This document shows, piece by piece, positions 26,239 through 35,608 of a stretch of 64,000 nucleotides of DNA (position 1 is the stretch's first letter; each line of letters starts with the position of its first letter). The position numbers were made by a program, and so were the translations under genes. Origin of the DNA: Haloactinopolyspora alba (GTDB taxonomy: Bacteria > Actinomycetota > Actinomycetes > Jiangellales > Jiangellaceae); assembly GCF_003014555.1 (NCBI RefSeq), contig NZ_PYGE01000002.1, positions 434,001 through 498,000 of the forward strand. The letters run 5' to 3'. The notes below the pieces were generated by a model, which had not been told where the DNA came from, made no database searches, and saw only the letters and a list, made by a program, of their open reading frames with translations.

Positions 26239-27222
26239 TCAGCCTTTGACGGCGCCGCCGAGGCCGGCGTTGCGGAGGAACAGCCGCTGGAACGCGAGGA
26301 AGATCGCGATCGGCAGTGCCATCGAGATGAGCAGCGCGGCGAGGAACACGTCCAGCTCGACGGTGTCGCGGATGATCGGCAGCCGCACCGACAGCGGCTG
26401 GATCGTCGGCTCCGGCAGTACGATCAGCGGCCAGAGGAAGTCCTTCCACGCGTTCAGCACGGCGAAGATCGACACGACGCCGAGGATCGGCTTGGACATC
26501 GGCAGGACCACGGCGACGAGCATCCGGAACGGACCGGCCCCGTCCATCCGGGCGGCCTCGAAGACGTCCCGCGGCAGGCTGTCCATGAACCGCTTGACCA
26601 GCAGCAGGTTGAACGCGTTCGCCCCGGCGGGCAGCCACACCGCCCAGTAGGTGTTGAGCAGCGACGTTCCCAGCACCGGCAGCTCCAGCACGGTGAGGAA
26701 CAGCGGCACGAGAACGACGACACCGGGCACGAACAGCGTCGCCAGCACAGCGCCGGTGAGCAGCCGCGAGAACCTCGGCCGCAGCACGGACAGCACGTAT
26801 CCTCCGGTGGTCGCGACCAGCAGCTGGCAGAACCACGAGCCCAGGGCGACCCACACCGTGTTGGTGAAGTACCTGCTGATCTCCGCCTCGTTCCACGCCG
26901 TCGACAGGTTCGCCCAGTCGATCCCGTTCGGCCACAGCGCCAGGGGAGTGCGCAGCGTGTCCTGCGTGGTGGTCACTGCCGCCTTGGCCAGCCACAGCAT
27001 CGGCCCGATAGCGGCGACCAACAGCATGACCAGCACCAGGCCCTGTGCCGTGCGCATCGCCCACCGGGTGCGGGGCCGGGCCCGGTCGAAGTCGGAGAGG
27101 ATGCCCCGCTCGCTCGGCCGGGCTCTCCGTCGCCGCGGCGCCGTCGCCGGCGCGACCCGGCCCGCCGGCGCCTCCGGATTCGACTGCCGGGTCTTCTCGG
27201 GCGCTTGCACGGACTCGCTCAT
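26239..27222 (-). CDS. CUT1 sugar ABC transporter permease, MalG-like
   Basis: 327 residues, six predicted membrane helices after a 70-residue polar N-terminus (RRRRARPSERG). The cytoplasmic loop EAARMDGAGPFRMLVAVVLP is the EAA motif that docks the ATPase. ATG overlaps the stop of the MalF-like gene (ATGA, 27219-27222), fixing the start. Together with the partner permease and the binding protein at 28195-29589 it imports alpha-glucosides, judged from the GH13 gene in the same operon. No ATPase gene is present; actinomycetes often share one MsiK-type ATPase among such systems. Confidence 0.9.
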   Translation of the reverse strand: MSESVQAPEKTRQSNPEAPAGRVAPATAPRRRRARPSERGILSDFDRARPRTRWAMRTAQGLVLVMLLVAAIGPMLWLAKAAVTTTQDTLRTPLALWPNGIDWANLSTAWNEAEISRYFTNTVWVALGSWFCQLLVATTGGYVLSVLRPRFSRLLTGAVLATLFVPGVVVLVPLFLTVLELPVLGTSLLNTYWAVWLPAGANAFNLLLVKRFMDSLPRDVFEAARMDGAGPFRMLVAVVLPMSKPILGVVSIFAVLNAWKDFLWPLIVLPEPTIQPLSVRLPIIRDTVELDVFLAALLISMALPIAIFLAFQRLFLRNAGLGGAVKG

Positions 27223-28106
27223 GACGTGCTCCAGGACCGGGTGACACGGAAGTACAGCGCGGACATGATCGCCAGGAACAGGGCGAGCAGCACCGACAGT
27301 GCGGTGGCCGCTCCGTAGTCGCCGAACCGGAACGCGTAGTCGTAGATCTGCAGCAGCACCGTCGTCGTCGCGTTCTGCGGTCCGCCGCCGGTCATCAGGA
27401 ACGGCTCGGTGAAGATCTGGAACGTCGAGATCACCTGGAGGATCAGCGTGATCAGCAGGATGTTGCGCAGCTGCGGCAGCGTGACGTGCCAGACCTTCTT
27501 CCACAGCCCGGCGCCGTCGACCTCAGCAGCGTCGTACAGTTCGGTGCGGACGCCGGTCAGTGCGGCCAGGTAGATGAGCACGGTGGCCCCGGCGTTGGCC
27601 CAGGTCGCCTGCAGGACGAGGGACGGCATCGCGGACGAGGCGTCCTGGATCCACGGGAACGGGCCGAGCCCGACCCAGCCGAGGATCGTGTTGAACACGC
27701 CCGTCGAGCTCGCGTCGTAGAAGAACCGCCACAGCAGCACGGCGACCACCGGCGGGACCACGACCGGCAGGTAGGCCAGCACGCTGAACAGGCCCTTCGC
27801 CCGTCGCACCTCGCTCATCAGGACGGCCAACAGCAGTGGCACCGGGTAGCCGAACAGCATCGCCAAGAGGGTGAAGTAGACCGTGTTCCGCACCGAGGTC
27901 CAGAACAGCGGGTCACCCAGGACCTGACGGAAGTTGTCCAGTCCCACCCAGGACGGGTCGGTGACCAGGTTGGTCTCCTGCAGGCTCATGACCAGCGCCC
28001 GCCCGATCGGGAACCAGGCGAACAGTCCGAAGACCACCAGCAGTGGCAGCAGCAGAACCAGCGTGCTCAGGCCGCCGCCGCGCGCCCAGCGGGCTATTGC
28101 GCTCAC
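27219..28106 (-). CDS. CUT1 sugar ABC transporter permease, MalF-like
   Basis: 295 residues with six membrane helices; first helix LVLLLPLLVVFGLFAWFPIG. EAA loop reads DAAEVDGAGLWKKVWHVTLP. Standard length for the family. Ninety bases downstream of the binding-protein gene and coupled to the next permease. Partner of the permease at 26239-27222. Confidence 0.9.
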   Translation of the reverse strand: MSAIARWARGGGLSTLVLLLPLLVVFGLFAWFPIGRALVMSLQETNLVTDPSWVGLDNFRQVLGDPLFWTSVRNTVYFTLLAMLFGYPVPLLLAVLMSEVRRAKGLFSVLAYLPVVVPPVVAVLLWRFFYDASSTGVFNTILGWVGLGPFPWIQDASSAMPSLVLQATWANAGATVLIYLAALTGVRTELYDAAEVDGAGLWKKVWHVTLPQLRNILLITLILQVISTFQIFTEPFLMTGGGPQNATTTVLLQIYDYAFRFGDYGAATALSVLLALFLAIMSALYFRVTRSWSTS

Positions 28107-28194
28107 TGAGTTCCTCCCCGGTCGTCGGTCGGTGACTTCCCGGGGCCCGCGGGGTGGGCGGTCACCCGCGGGCCCCAGGCCGTGCGGTGTGCGC

Positions 28195-29589
28195 TCACCC
28201 GTCGGCGAGCAGGCTGCTGACGTTTTCGTTCGCGGTTTCGAGCAGGGCGTCGATGTCGGCGTTCTCGTCGTTCAGCACGGCCTGCACCACGGTGTCGAGC
28301 TCGGCGTACAGCTCCTGTGCCTTGACCGGCGGTTCCGGGATCAGCGGCTGATCGAGGATCCCGTTCTTGAACGGCATCATCTGCTCGAGTGGGACGTTGA
28401 CGTACTCGGCGATCCACGTCTCGGCCTGTTCGAGCTGGTCGGCGTCGAAGATCGGCAGGGTGGGCGTGCCGACGGGAGCGTCGCTCTCGGCCTTGCTCAT
28501 CGCGTCCGCGACCGCGGCCTCCTGCTCGGTGAGCTTGCCCATGTAGTAGAAGTCGATCCACTTCACGGCGGCAGCCCTCTCCGCGTCGGAGGCGTCCGGC
28601 CGTACGGCGACGATGCTGCCGCCGCCGAGCACGCCGGAGTCGGGGCCGTCCAGCGGGATGGTCGTCAGCCCGTAGGTCTCCGGGTCCACGTTGTTCTCGG
28701 TGACCAGGCTGTTGTAGACGTCCGAGCCGCCGATGTACATGCCCACCTGGCCTGCGGCGAACGCCTGGTTGATTGTTCCCCACTCGTACAGGAAGTTGTC
28801 TCCCATCGAGTCGTCCTCCCAGCGCATCGCATGCAGCGTCTCGAGCGCGCGCCGGGTCGCGGGGTTGTCGAGCGTCGCGGTGACGTCGTCGCCGGAGCCT
28901 TCCTCGACCCGGCCGCCCATCGCGTAGGTCTGGGTGGTGAGGATCCAGCCGCCGGTGTTGTTCTGGCTCATCTGGGCGTAGCCGGCCTGGCCGGTGGCGT
29001 CGGCGATGGTGTCGGCGTACCGGCGGATCTCGTCCCAGGTCTGTGGCGGCTTGTCGGGGTCGAGGCCCGCCTGCTCGAACAGTGCCCGGTTGTAGTGCAG
29101 TCCCATCCCGTACGCCTCGACGGGGACGCCGTGGATCGCGCCGGACTCGTCCTGGACGACCTCGAGAACACTGGGGTTGAAATCACCGGCGTACGGCAGC
29201 GACTTCACCTCGGCGGTGAGGTCGGCGACCTGCCCGCGCTCGATCAGCTCCTTGCCGTAGGTGAACGGGAACTGGAAGGCCGTCGGCAGCGTGCCGCCGG
29301 CGAGCTGGGCGGCGAACGTCGCGGGGTCCCACTCGTACTCGCTCGGCTCGACGTCGATGTTCGGATGGGCCTGCTCGAACTCTTTCACCCGGGCCAGGAA
29401 CGCCTTCCTGGCCGCCTTCTCGGTCGACGGCGGCAGGTTGGTGACACCGATGGTCACGCCGGCGTCGTCCGAGCCGCCGTCGCCGTCCGAGCCGGCTCCG
29501 TCGTCGTTGTCGGACCCGCAGGCGGCGACCGTGCTCAACGCCAGCACTGCGGCGGTGACGGTCCCCAGCCGGGTACGCGTGCTGCTCAT
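28195..29589 (-). CDS. Sugar-binding lipoprotein of ABC transporter
   Basis: 464 residues. Lipoprotein signal with lipobox LSTVAAC, lipidated Cys 24, then an Asp/Gly/Ser-rich linker. The mature part is a cluster B type solute-binding protein: VTIGVTNLPPSTEKAARKAF, QFPFTYGKELIERGQ, AAAVKWIDFYYMG. The chosen ATG gives a normal signal peptide; a longer in-frame extension encodes no signal sequence. Gene order LacI, GH13, this protein, MalF, MalG on the minus strand is typical of alpha-glucoside operons. Confidence 0.9.
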   Translation of the reverse strand: MSSTRTRLGTVTAAVLALSTVAACGSDNDDGAGSDGDGGSDDAGVTIGVTNLPPSTEKAARKAFLARVKEFEQAHPNIDVEPSEYEWDPATFAAQLAGGTLPTAFQFPFTYGKELIERGQVADLTAEVKSLPYAGDFNPSVLEVVQDESGAIHGVPVEAYGMGLHYNRALFEQAGLDPDKPPQTWDEIRRYADTIADATGQAGYAQMSQNNTGGWILTTQTYAMGGRVEEGSGDDVTATLDNPATRRALETLHAMRWEDDSMGDNFLYEWGTINQAFAAGQVGMYIGGSDVYNSLVTENNVDPETYGLTTIPLDGPDSGVLGGGSIVAVRPDASDAERAAAVKWIDFYYMGKLTEQEAAVADAMSKAESDAPVGTPTLPIFDADQLEQAETWIAEYVNVPLEQMMPFKNGILDQPLIPEPPVKAQELYAELDTVVQAVLNDENADIDALLETANENVSSLLADG

Positions 29590-29660
29590 CTCGTGCTCCA
29601 ATTCCTCTTCGCGCCGCGTCGGACGGCGGCGTCCGGTCGGTTCGGATCCCCGGTGCCTCG

Positions 29661-31319
29661 TCAGGACGCTGACGACAGCCGCAGCCACGCAGTGGTGTCG
29701 GCGGGCAGCCGGCCCTGCTCGAGGTCGGCGCTCGACAGCACGACCCGGTCGTGCTCGGGCAGATCGACGGAACGGGTGGACAGGTTGACGATGCAGGCGA
29801 ACCGATCGCCACGGCGGAAGGCCAGCACGTCGTCATCGGTGGAGGGCAGCCACTGCAGGTCACCGTCACCGAGCTCCGGCTCGGTGCGTCGTAGCCGCAG
29901 CGCGGTGCGGTAGAGCGTCAGCGTGGACGCCGGGTCGGCGTCCTGGGCGGCGACGGTGCGGTCGGACCAGTCGCCGGGTTGGGGCAGCCACGGCTCCGCC
30001 GCGGCGCCGGAAGGGTTGAAGCCGTACGGCGGTTCGTGCCCCTCCCACGGCAGCGGTACTCGGGCGCCGTCGCGTCCGGGATCGATGCCGCCGGAGCGGA
30101 AGTACATCGGGTCCTGGATCCGGTGCGCCTCGATGTCCTCGACCTCGGGAAGCCCGAGCTCCTCGCCCTGGTACACGTAGACCGCGCCGGGCAGCGCCAT
30201 GGCCAGCAGCGCGGCGGCCCGAGCGCGGCGCAGGCCGAGCGCGGTGTCGGTGGGGACGCCGGCTCGCTTCGACTCGAAGGCGAACGACGTGTCGTCGCGT
30301 CCGTACCGGGTGACCGGGCGGGTGACGTCGTGGTTGGACAGCACCCAGGTGGCCGGGGCGTCCACCAGCGCATGCGCGGCGAGCGTGTCGTCGATGACCC
30401 GGCGCAGCCGGCCCGGCTCCCACGGGCAGGTGAGGAAGTCGAAGTTGAACGCGGTGTGCAGCTCGTCCGGGCGCAGGTAACGGCTCATCCGGTGCGGATC
30501 GGGGAGCCAGATCTCGCCGATCAGGACGCGCGGCTGCGGATAACCGTCGGCGATCCGCCGCCAGCTGCGGTAGATGTCGTGCAGCTCCTCGCGGTCGACG
30601 TGCGCGTGCTCGCCGGGAGCGTGGTCCGGGTCGACCTCCGGCAGGTCCGGGTGTTTGACCAGGAGTGCCGCGGAGTCGATGCGGACGCCGGCGGCGCCGC
30701 GGTCGAACCAGAACTTCAGGATCTGCTCGAACTCGTGGTGCACGGACGGGTGGTCCCAGTTCAGGTCCGGTTGTTCCGGAGCGAACAGGTGCAGGTACCA
30801 CTCGCCGGGCGTCCCGTCGGCGTTCTTGGACCGGGTCCACGCCGGGCCGCCGAAGTTGGACGTCCAGTTGTTCGGCGGCTCCTCGCCGTTGGCGCCGCGG
30901 CCGGGCCGGAACCAGAACCGTTCCCGCGCCACCGACCCGGGAGGCGTGTTCAGCGCCGCCTCGAACCAGGGGTGCTGGTCGGAGACGTGGTTGGGGACGA
31001 CGTCGACGATGGTGCGGATGCCCAGCTCGCGGGCCTCGGTGATGAGCTGCTCCGCCTCGGACAGCGTGCCGAAGGTGGGGTCGACGGAGCGGTAGTCGCT
31101 GACGTCGTACCCGCCGTCGGCCATCGGCGACGGGTACCACGGCGTGAACCACAGCGCGTCGACGCCGAGGTCACGCAGGTAGCCCAGCCGGGACCGGACA
31201 CCGGCGAGATCGCCGGTCCCGTCGCCGTTCCGGTCGGCGAAGCTGCGGACGTAGATCTGATAGATGACCGCGCCGCGCCACCAGTCGTGGTCGGCGTCGA
31301 GCGCCTGTTCCCGCATCAT
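29661..31319 (-). CDS. GH13 alpha-glucosidase/oligo-1,6-glucosidase-type enzyme
   Basis: 552 residues, cytosolic (no signal). WWRGAVIYQIYVRSFADRNG opens the barrel; the four GH13 motifs are all present: DVVPNHV, GVRIDSAAL (Asp nucleophile), LIGEIWL (acid Glu) and LSNHDV. The family hydrolyses alpha-1,4 or alpha-1,6 glucosides taken up by the neighbouring ABC system. Start chosen at the ATG-ATG pair (31319 or 31316), downstream of an 8-bp-arm palindrome at 31323-31343; no strong ribosome site is seen. Regulated by the LacI protein encoded just upstream. Confidence 0.9.
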   Translation of the reverse strand: MMREQALDADHDWWRGAVIYQIYVRSFADRNGDGTGDLAGVRSRLGYLRDLGVDALWFTPWYPSPMADGGYDVSDYRSVDPTFGTLSEAEQLITEARELGIRTIVDVVPNHVSDQHPWFEAALNTPPGSVARERFWFRPGRGANGEEPPNNWTSNFGGPAWTRSKNADGTPGEWYLHLFAPEQPDLNWDHPSVHHEFEQILKFWFDRGAAGVRIDSAALLVKHPDLPEVDPDHAPGEHAHVDREELHDIYRSWRRIADGYPQPRVLIGEIWLPDPHRMSRYLRPDELHTAFNFDFLTCPWEPGRLRRVIDDTLAAHALVDAPATWVLSNHDVTRPVTRYGRDDTSFAFESKRAGVPTDTALGLRRARAAALLAMALPGAVYVYQGEELGLPEVEDIEAHRIQDPMYFRSGGIDPGRDGARVPLPWEGHEPPYGFNPSGAAAEPWLPQPGDWSDRTVAAQDADPASTLTLYRTALRLRRTEPELGDGDLQWLPSTDDDVLAFRRGDRFACIVNLSTRSVDLPEHDRVVLSSADLEQGRLPADTTAWLRLSSAS

Positions 31320-31322
31320 GGC

Positions 31323-31343
31323 GGTCACGTTAACGACGTGACC
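31323..31343. promoter_or_regulatory. Palindrome at the start of the GH13 gene
   Basis: GGTCACGT-TAACG-ACGTGACC, perfect 8-bp arms, lies immediately before the GH13 start codon on the minus strand. Could be a second regulator site or a hairpin masking the start. A separate CTGCAA..TTGCGC pair farther upstream (31350-31377) resembles the half-sites of the LacI operator. Confidence 0.4.
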
Positions 31344-31420
31344 AACACCGCGCAAGAGTTAGACAGTTTTTTGCAGGAAAGCGATAGACGCCGGTGTGAC
31401 GACGGCAGCCCCGCGGATGG

Positions 31421-32437
31421 TCACCGCGCCGTGCCGGTCGGCGGCGCGGTGGAGCCACGGACGACGAGCTCCGGCTCGTGCAGGAGCTCGTCAGCCGCGA
31501 TGCCGCTGCCGGAGATCAGCCGCACCAGCAGATCGACCGAGGCCTTGCCCATGGCCTCGATCGGCTGCCGGACCGTGGTCAGCGGGGGATCGGTGCAGTT
31601 CATGAACGCGGAGTCGTCGTAGCCGACGACGGACAGGTCGTGCGGGACGGCCATGCCGGCGCGTTTGGCGGCGCGGATGGCACCGAGAGCCATCGGGTCG
31701 CTGCCGCAGATCACGGCCGTGACGCCACGGCGCAACAGGCGTGCCGCTGCGGCCTGCCCGCCCTCGAGCGAGTGCATCGCGTGTTCGACGTGTGTGTCGG
31801 CGAGCTCGACGCCAGCGGCGGCCATGGTGCGACGGGCGGCGGTCAGCTTGCGCAGCGAGGGGACGTGATCGGGCGGGCCCAGGACGAGGCCGATGCTGGT
31901 GTGCCCGAGTGACAGCAAGTGTCCGACCGCCTGTTCGGCCGCGACGGCGTCGTCGCACGACACCCGGGGGAATGGCAGCCCGTCGATGCCCGCGTTGACC
32001 ATCACCGTGGGCAGTTGCCGCTCCGCCAGCTGGGCGTAGTGGTCATGGGCGCCGTCGGCGCCGCTGTACAGCCCGCCGGCGAACAGCACGCCCGAGACGT
32101 GCTGCTGGAAGAGCAGTTCGATGTAGTCGGCCTCCGAGACGCCGCCGACCGTCTGCGTGCACAGCACCGGTGTCAGGCCCTGCTGGGCGAGCGAGCCGCC
32201 GACGACGTCGGCGAACGCGGGAAAGATCGGGTTCTGCAGCTCCGGCAGGACCAGTCCCACCAGTCGAGCGCGTTCGCCGCGGAGCTTGGTCGGCCGCTCG
32301 TAGCCGAGTACGTCCAGTGCCGTGAGTACCGAGTCGCGGGTCGCGTCCGAGACGCCTGGGCGACCGTTGAGCACCCTGCTCACCGTCGCTTCGCTCACGC
32401 CGACCTTGATCGCGACCTCAGTCAATCGTCCTGCCAT
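31421..32437 (-). CDS. LacI-family regulator of alpha-glucoside operon (MalR/Reg1-like)
   Basis: 338 residues. N-terminal helix-turn-helix with hinge: LTEVAIKVGVSEATVSRVLNGRPGVSDATR; C-terminal periplasmic-binding-like sugar domain (VGLVLPELQNPIFPAFADVV). Placed directly upstream of the GH13 and ABC genes on the same strand. A perfect CTGCAAG-TAT-CTTGCAG palindrome lies 24 bases before its start, the kind of site bound by MalR/Reg1 in Streptomyces, so autoregulation is likely. Confidence 0.9.
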   Translation of the reverse strand: MAGRLTEVAIKVGVSEATVSRVLNGRPGVSDATRDSVLTALDVLGYERPTKLRGERARLVGLVLPELQNPIFPAFADVVGGSLAQQGLTPVLCTQTVGGVSEADYIELLFQQHVSGVLFAGGLYSGADGAHDHYAQLAERQLPTVMVNAGIDGLPFPRVSCDDAVAAEQAVGHLLSLGHTSIGLVLGPPDHVPSLRKLTAARRTMAAAGVELADTHVEHAMHSLEGGQAAAARLLRRGVTAVICGSDPMALGAIRAAKRAGMAVPHDLSVVGYDDSAFMNCTDPPLTTVRQPIEAMGKASVDLLVRLISGSGIAADELLHEPELVVRGSTAPPTGTAR

Positions 32438-32460
32438 GGCCGCAACTCTACGACAGATAT

Positions 32461-32477
32461 CTGCAAGTATCTTGCAG
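32461..32477. promoter_or_regulatory. CTTGCAG-type LacI operator
   Basis: CTGCAAG-TAT-CTTGCAG is a perfect 7-bp-arm palindrome, nested inside a wider GACAG..CTGTC pair (32452-32482). The CTTGCAG heptamer is the known recognition element of the Streptomyces maltose regulator. Confidence 0.65.
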
Positions 32478-32509
32478 CTGTCAGCGGTGGGTCGGGGGCC
32501 GCCGCGGGG

Positions 32510-33325
32510 TTACCGGCTCCGGGCGGGCTCGCGTCCAGCCACGAGCACCGTGCCGTCGAGCGGGGCGGAAGCGCCGATGCCGGCCAGGACCTCGTCGAGC
32601 TCCGGGCCCGGCGGGTTGCGATGTCCGAGCGCGACCGCGACCACCTGCGTGTGCTCGTCGACGGCCCCGCGGGTACGCAGGCGTGTGACGCTGTGCGCGA
32701 ACGCGTCGAGATCATGATGGTCGTCCACGGGAGGCCCGAGCCCGTTGGTGCAGTCCAGCAGCACCACGTCGTACGTCGGATGGTCGTGCTCGGGCAGCGG
32801 CGCGCCGGTGTCCCAAGCGGCGAGCACCCGGTCGTCGACGTTGTAGAGCAGCGCCGGGCCGACGTGCGGATCGTCCGGCCAGTGCCGTGCGGGCATGGCG
32901 GCGACGGTGTGCCCACTGGCCAGCCGGAGGCGCTGCCCGCCCGACAGTGGCGTCCAGGTCACCGGCCCGGCCGGGGCGACCCACGGCCGGCAGATCTCCA
33001 GCGCCGCCGGCGGGCCGGCGATCTCGAGCGGCGCCTCCCGCCGATCGGTGCCGGCGTGCGCGCTCTGCCGCCAGAACAGCGGCTGCGGGTCGGCGTGGTC
33101 CGGGTGCGCGTGCGTGAACAGGACGGTGCGCACGTCGTCAAGCGGCACTGCGGCCCGACGCGCGCTGCCGGTGTCGATCAGCAGGGTGCGGTCGATCAGC
33201 ACGGACGTCTGTCCGCGAGCCGCGCCCGGGGTTGCCCGCGCCCAGTCGCACGAGCGGCAGCGGCACCACGGATTCGGCCAGCCGTCGCCCGCGCCGGTGC
33301 CCAGCAGGAGGATCTCCACGCGCGC
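32510..33325 (-). CDS. Metallo-beta-lactamase-fold hydrolase with Cys cluster (PhnP-like)
   Basis: 271 residues. LLLGTGAGDGWPNPWCRCRSC carries a three-Cys zinc ribbon as in PhnP and CobU-linked hydrolases; the dinuclear metal site is FTHAHPDHAD (HxHxDH), with further ligands MPARHW, AAWDTG and ALGHR. PhnP-type enzymes cleave cyclic phosphodiesters, but the substrate here is not shown. ATG at 33325 has GGAGGG about 10 bases upstream; a GTG at 33340 would put that site next to the codon. Separated from the sialidase-like gene by a conserved hairpin. Confidence 0.8.
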   Translation of the reverse strand, partial: ARVEILLLGTGAGDGWPNPWCRCRSCDWARATPGAARGQTSVLIDRTLLIDTGSARRAAVPLDDVRTVLFTHAHPDHADPQPLFWRQSAHAGTDRREAPLEIAGPPAALEICRPWVAPAGPVTWTPLSGGQRLRLASGHTVAAMPARHWPDDPHVGPALLYNVDDRVLAAWDTGAPLPEHDHPTYDVVLLDCTNGLGPPVDDHHDLDAFAHSVTRLRTRGAVDEHTQVVAVALGHRNPPGPELDEVLAGIGASAPLDGTVLVAGREPARSR

Positions 33326-33348
33326 CATTGTCCACGCCACCCTCCCGC

Positions 33349-33402
33349 GTGATCGTCAGGGATCCGCTACTGCTCTGGCGCGAGAAGATCCCTGACGATC
33401 AC
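33349..33402. terminator. Hairpin with TGATCGTC arms, family B copy 1
   Basis: GTGATCGTCAGGGATC (33349-33364) is exactly inverted at 33387-33402; the loop contains CTACTGCTCTGGCG. A near copy with the same loop lies at 35555-35608. It separates the sialidase-like gene's 3' end from the hydrolase gene's 5' end, both on the minus strand. Confidence 0.55.
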
Positions 33403-33411
33403 CGTGAGTGG

Positions 33412-35127
33412 TTACGGAAGCACCGGCACTCGGGAGACGTACTGGTTCGCCGGGTCCATGGCGTCGCTCCGGGTGAAGAACGACAGGAAGTCCGTGCCGT
33501 CCGTTCCGAGCCCGACGTAGTCCCCGGGGAAGAACCCGCCGGCGAACGGCAGGTCCGCCGTGTCGAACGAGGAGTCCGTGACGCGGACCTCGCCCGCCGG
33601 TGTCCAACTGGCCGGGTTCGAGCAGTCCGCGTGGCAATGCACGACGAACTGGTCCGTGCTCGCCTCACCGAGGTCGTCGCCGACCCCGTCGTCCGGGTCG
33701 TTGTTGCGGAAGTCGTAGTAACTCACGGCCACGACCCCGTCGTCGTTGACTCGGACCATCGGGACGAACGCCTGCCGGTTGCCGAGGGGGAGCTCCGTCG
33801 GCGTCTGGTTGATCTTGATCGGATCGGACCAGGTGGACCCGCCGTCGGTGGACATCATGAACGCGATCTCGTCGACGAGCCGGGTCGGGTCGCCGAACCC
33901 GCCGGCCTCGGCGGCGCTGAACCGGGCGTCCTGCCAGACGACGTACAGGTTTCCGTTGTTCGGGTCGACGGTCACCTCCGGGATCACGTCCGCGGTCCGC
34001 ACCGCGTTCTCGCCCGCGAGGGTCGCGTCGCCGGTGGCGTCCGGCAGATAGACACCGACGAACGGCGAGGGCGTGAACAGGGTTCGTGGCAGCATCTTGG
34101 CGGCCCGGATCGGCCGGCCGCGAGGCTCCCAACGCTCGCCCTTGTCCGTGGAGGACTTCAGGGCGACGTTGAAGTCGAACTGCGGGCCGCCGTCGTCGTT
34201 CCTGAAGTTGAGGATCTCGTTGAAGACGTCGACGAGCGTGCCGTCGGGCAGGACCACGATCTGGTTGCCGATGGTCTGGTTGATGCCGCCGGGATCGTAG
34301 AGCTTGCGCACCGGTTCCCAGCTCTGGCCGCCGTCGGTACTTCGCGTGAAGACGGCAGCGCCCTTGAAGGCGAGCCCGCCGCCGAAGACACCGCGGTCGG
34401 GGTTGCGTTTCGCTCCCTCGTTGAGGTCGAGGAAGTCCCACACGGCGTAGACGTGGGAGCCGTCCGCGACGGTCGGGTCGGCGGTCATCGTGTTCTTGTC
34501 GTGCAGGCCCCCGCCTTCGTCGACGGCGAGCGGGATCGGCGGACCCCACTCGGCGTCGGTGACGACGCCGTCCGCCAACGCGGCGGCCGGGACCTTCTGC
34601 GCCACCATGCCGTTTCGTCCGGAGAACGCCCCGGGCTTGCCCTCGGGAAGCTCGACGTCGAAGACCAGGTGCATCAGGTGCAGGTCACCGTTGGGTGCGA
34701 ACGACAGCCACGGGTCCGACGCCCGGTCGAACACGGCGAAGCCCCCACCGGCCGCAGCCGGATTCTCGGTGCAGTCCGTGGTGTTCGGGGGGATCAGGCT
34801 GGTCCAGCTCGCTCCGCCGTCGGCGCTGAGCGCGAGCACGTTGCCGCGAGATCCGCCGTCGCTCCAGCGGTCCTGCTGCCAGAACCCGGCCATGACATCG
34901 GGGTCTGCCGGGCTCACGTCGAACCAGGGTTCGACCTCGCTGTCGAGGAACAGTTGCGAGTTCTCGTCGACCGGGTCGAGCCCACAGGTCGCGTCGAACG
35001 GCGTGGCACCGGTGACCTGAGCCGGCGTGGTCGAACCGAGCGGTCCGGCGACACCCACCAGGCCCGGGGTGAACAACGCCAGGGCGCCGAGCGCCCCCAG
35101 CGACGCCACCAGACGTCTCGTGTGCAT
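33412..35127 (-). CDS. Secreted sialidase-like BNR/Asp-box protein
   Basis: 571 residues with a signal peptide (RRLVASLGALGALALFTPG). Four Asp-boxes are visible: SADGGASW, STDGGQSW, STDKGERW and STDGGSTW, the repeated S-x-D-x-G-x-x-W turns of six-bladed sialidase propellers. The clear catalytic RIP/Arg triad of true sialidases was not found, so it may be a BNR-repeat glycoside-binding or exo-sialidase-like protein of other specificity. Stands alone, upstream of a 567-base gap. Confidence 0.75.
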   Translation of the reverse strand: MHTRRLVASLGALGALALFTPGLVGVAGPLGSTTPAQVTGATPFDATCGLDPVDENSQLFLDSEVEPWFDVSPADPDVMAGFWQQDRWSDGGSRGNVLALSADGGASWTSLIPPNTTDCTENPAAAGGGFAVFDRASDPWLSFAPNGDLHLMHLVFDVELPEGKPGAFSGRNGMVAQKVPAAALADGVVTDAEWGPPIPLAVDEGGGLHDKNTMTADPTVADGSHVYAVWDFLDLNEGAKRNPDRGVFGGGLAFKGAAVFTRSTDGGQSWEPVRKLYDPGGINQTIGNQIVVLPDGTLVDVFNEILNFRNDDGGPQFDFNVALKSSTDKGERWEPRGRPIRAAKMLPRTLFTPSPFVGVYLPDATGDATLAGENAVRTADVIPEVTVDPNNGNLYVVWQDARFSAAEAGGFGDPTRLVDEIAFMMSTDGGSTWSDPIKINQTPTELPLGNRQAFVPMVRVNDDGVVAVSYYDFRNNDPDDGVGDDLGEASTDQFVVHCHADCSNPASWTPAGEVRVTDSSFDTADLPFAGGFFPGDYVGLGTDGTDFLSFFTRSDAMDPANQYVSRVPVLP

Positions 35128-35311
35128 CTACCTCACCTCACTGATTCCGGACCCGTGTCTCGGGCCGGGTCCTTCCGCCCTGGCTCCCTGACGGGGCGAC
35201 CTGGGTGGATCAGGTGACGTAGCTGCTCGTGGCTACCGCCGGCACTCGGTCCGTGACGCGCCCGAAGGGAGTCTTTCCTCTTCGCGCCGGCGTGGGCCCG
35301 GCGGAGCCACA

Positions 35312-35362
35312 GCCGGCGGGGGACGGGCACGGGCGCATCGGCTACCGTGCCCGTCCGCCGGC
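35312..35362. terminator. Strong GC-rich hairpin
   Basis: GCCGGCGG plus ACGGGCACGG pairs with CCGTGCCCGT plus CCGCCGGC around a loop CGCATCGGCTA and a 3-base bulge. Between divergent promoters, so its role is unclear; the call as a terminator is tentative. Confidence 0.4.
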
Positions 35363-35554
35363 TAGTGACGGACGCGTACGTGTCCGGTGTGGTCGTGCTC
35401 GACGAGTGGACCGAGATGGTCTGGACGTGCCCGGCTCGCGGCGGAGTGGCCTGCGCCTCCGGGAGATGGTGTTGTGCGCCGCATGACCCGCCCCCCTTCA
35501 CAACAGCACGTACCAGAAGCTACTCCTCGTCGGCCATTAATCAAGTGCCGCTCG

Positions 35555-35608
35555 GTGATCGTCAGGGATCCACTACCGCTCTGGCGATAGCACATCCCTG
35601 ATGATCAC
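35555..35608. repeat. Hairpin with TGATC(A/G)TC arms, family B copy 2
   Basis: GTGATCGTCAGGGATC is matched by ATCCCTGATGATCAC with one G-T type change. Stem and loop (CTACCGCTCTGGCG) are nearly identical to 33349-33402. Located between divergent genes, where a simple terminator is not expected, which favours a dispersed repeat. Confidence 0.55.

Noticed and set aside
34490-35020. Plus-strand frames over the sialidase-like gene
   Set aside because: Shadows without signal peptides or motifs.
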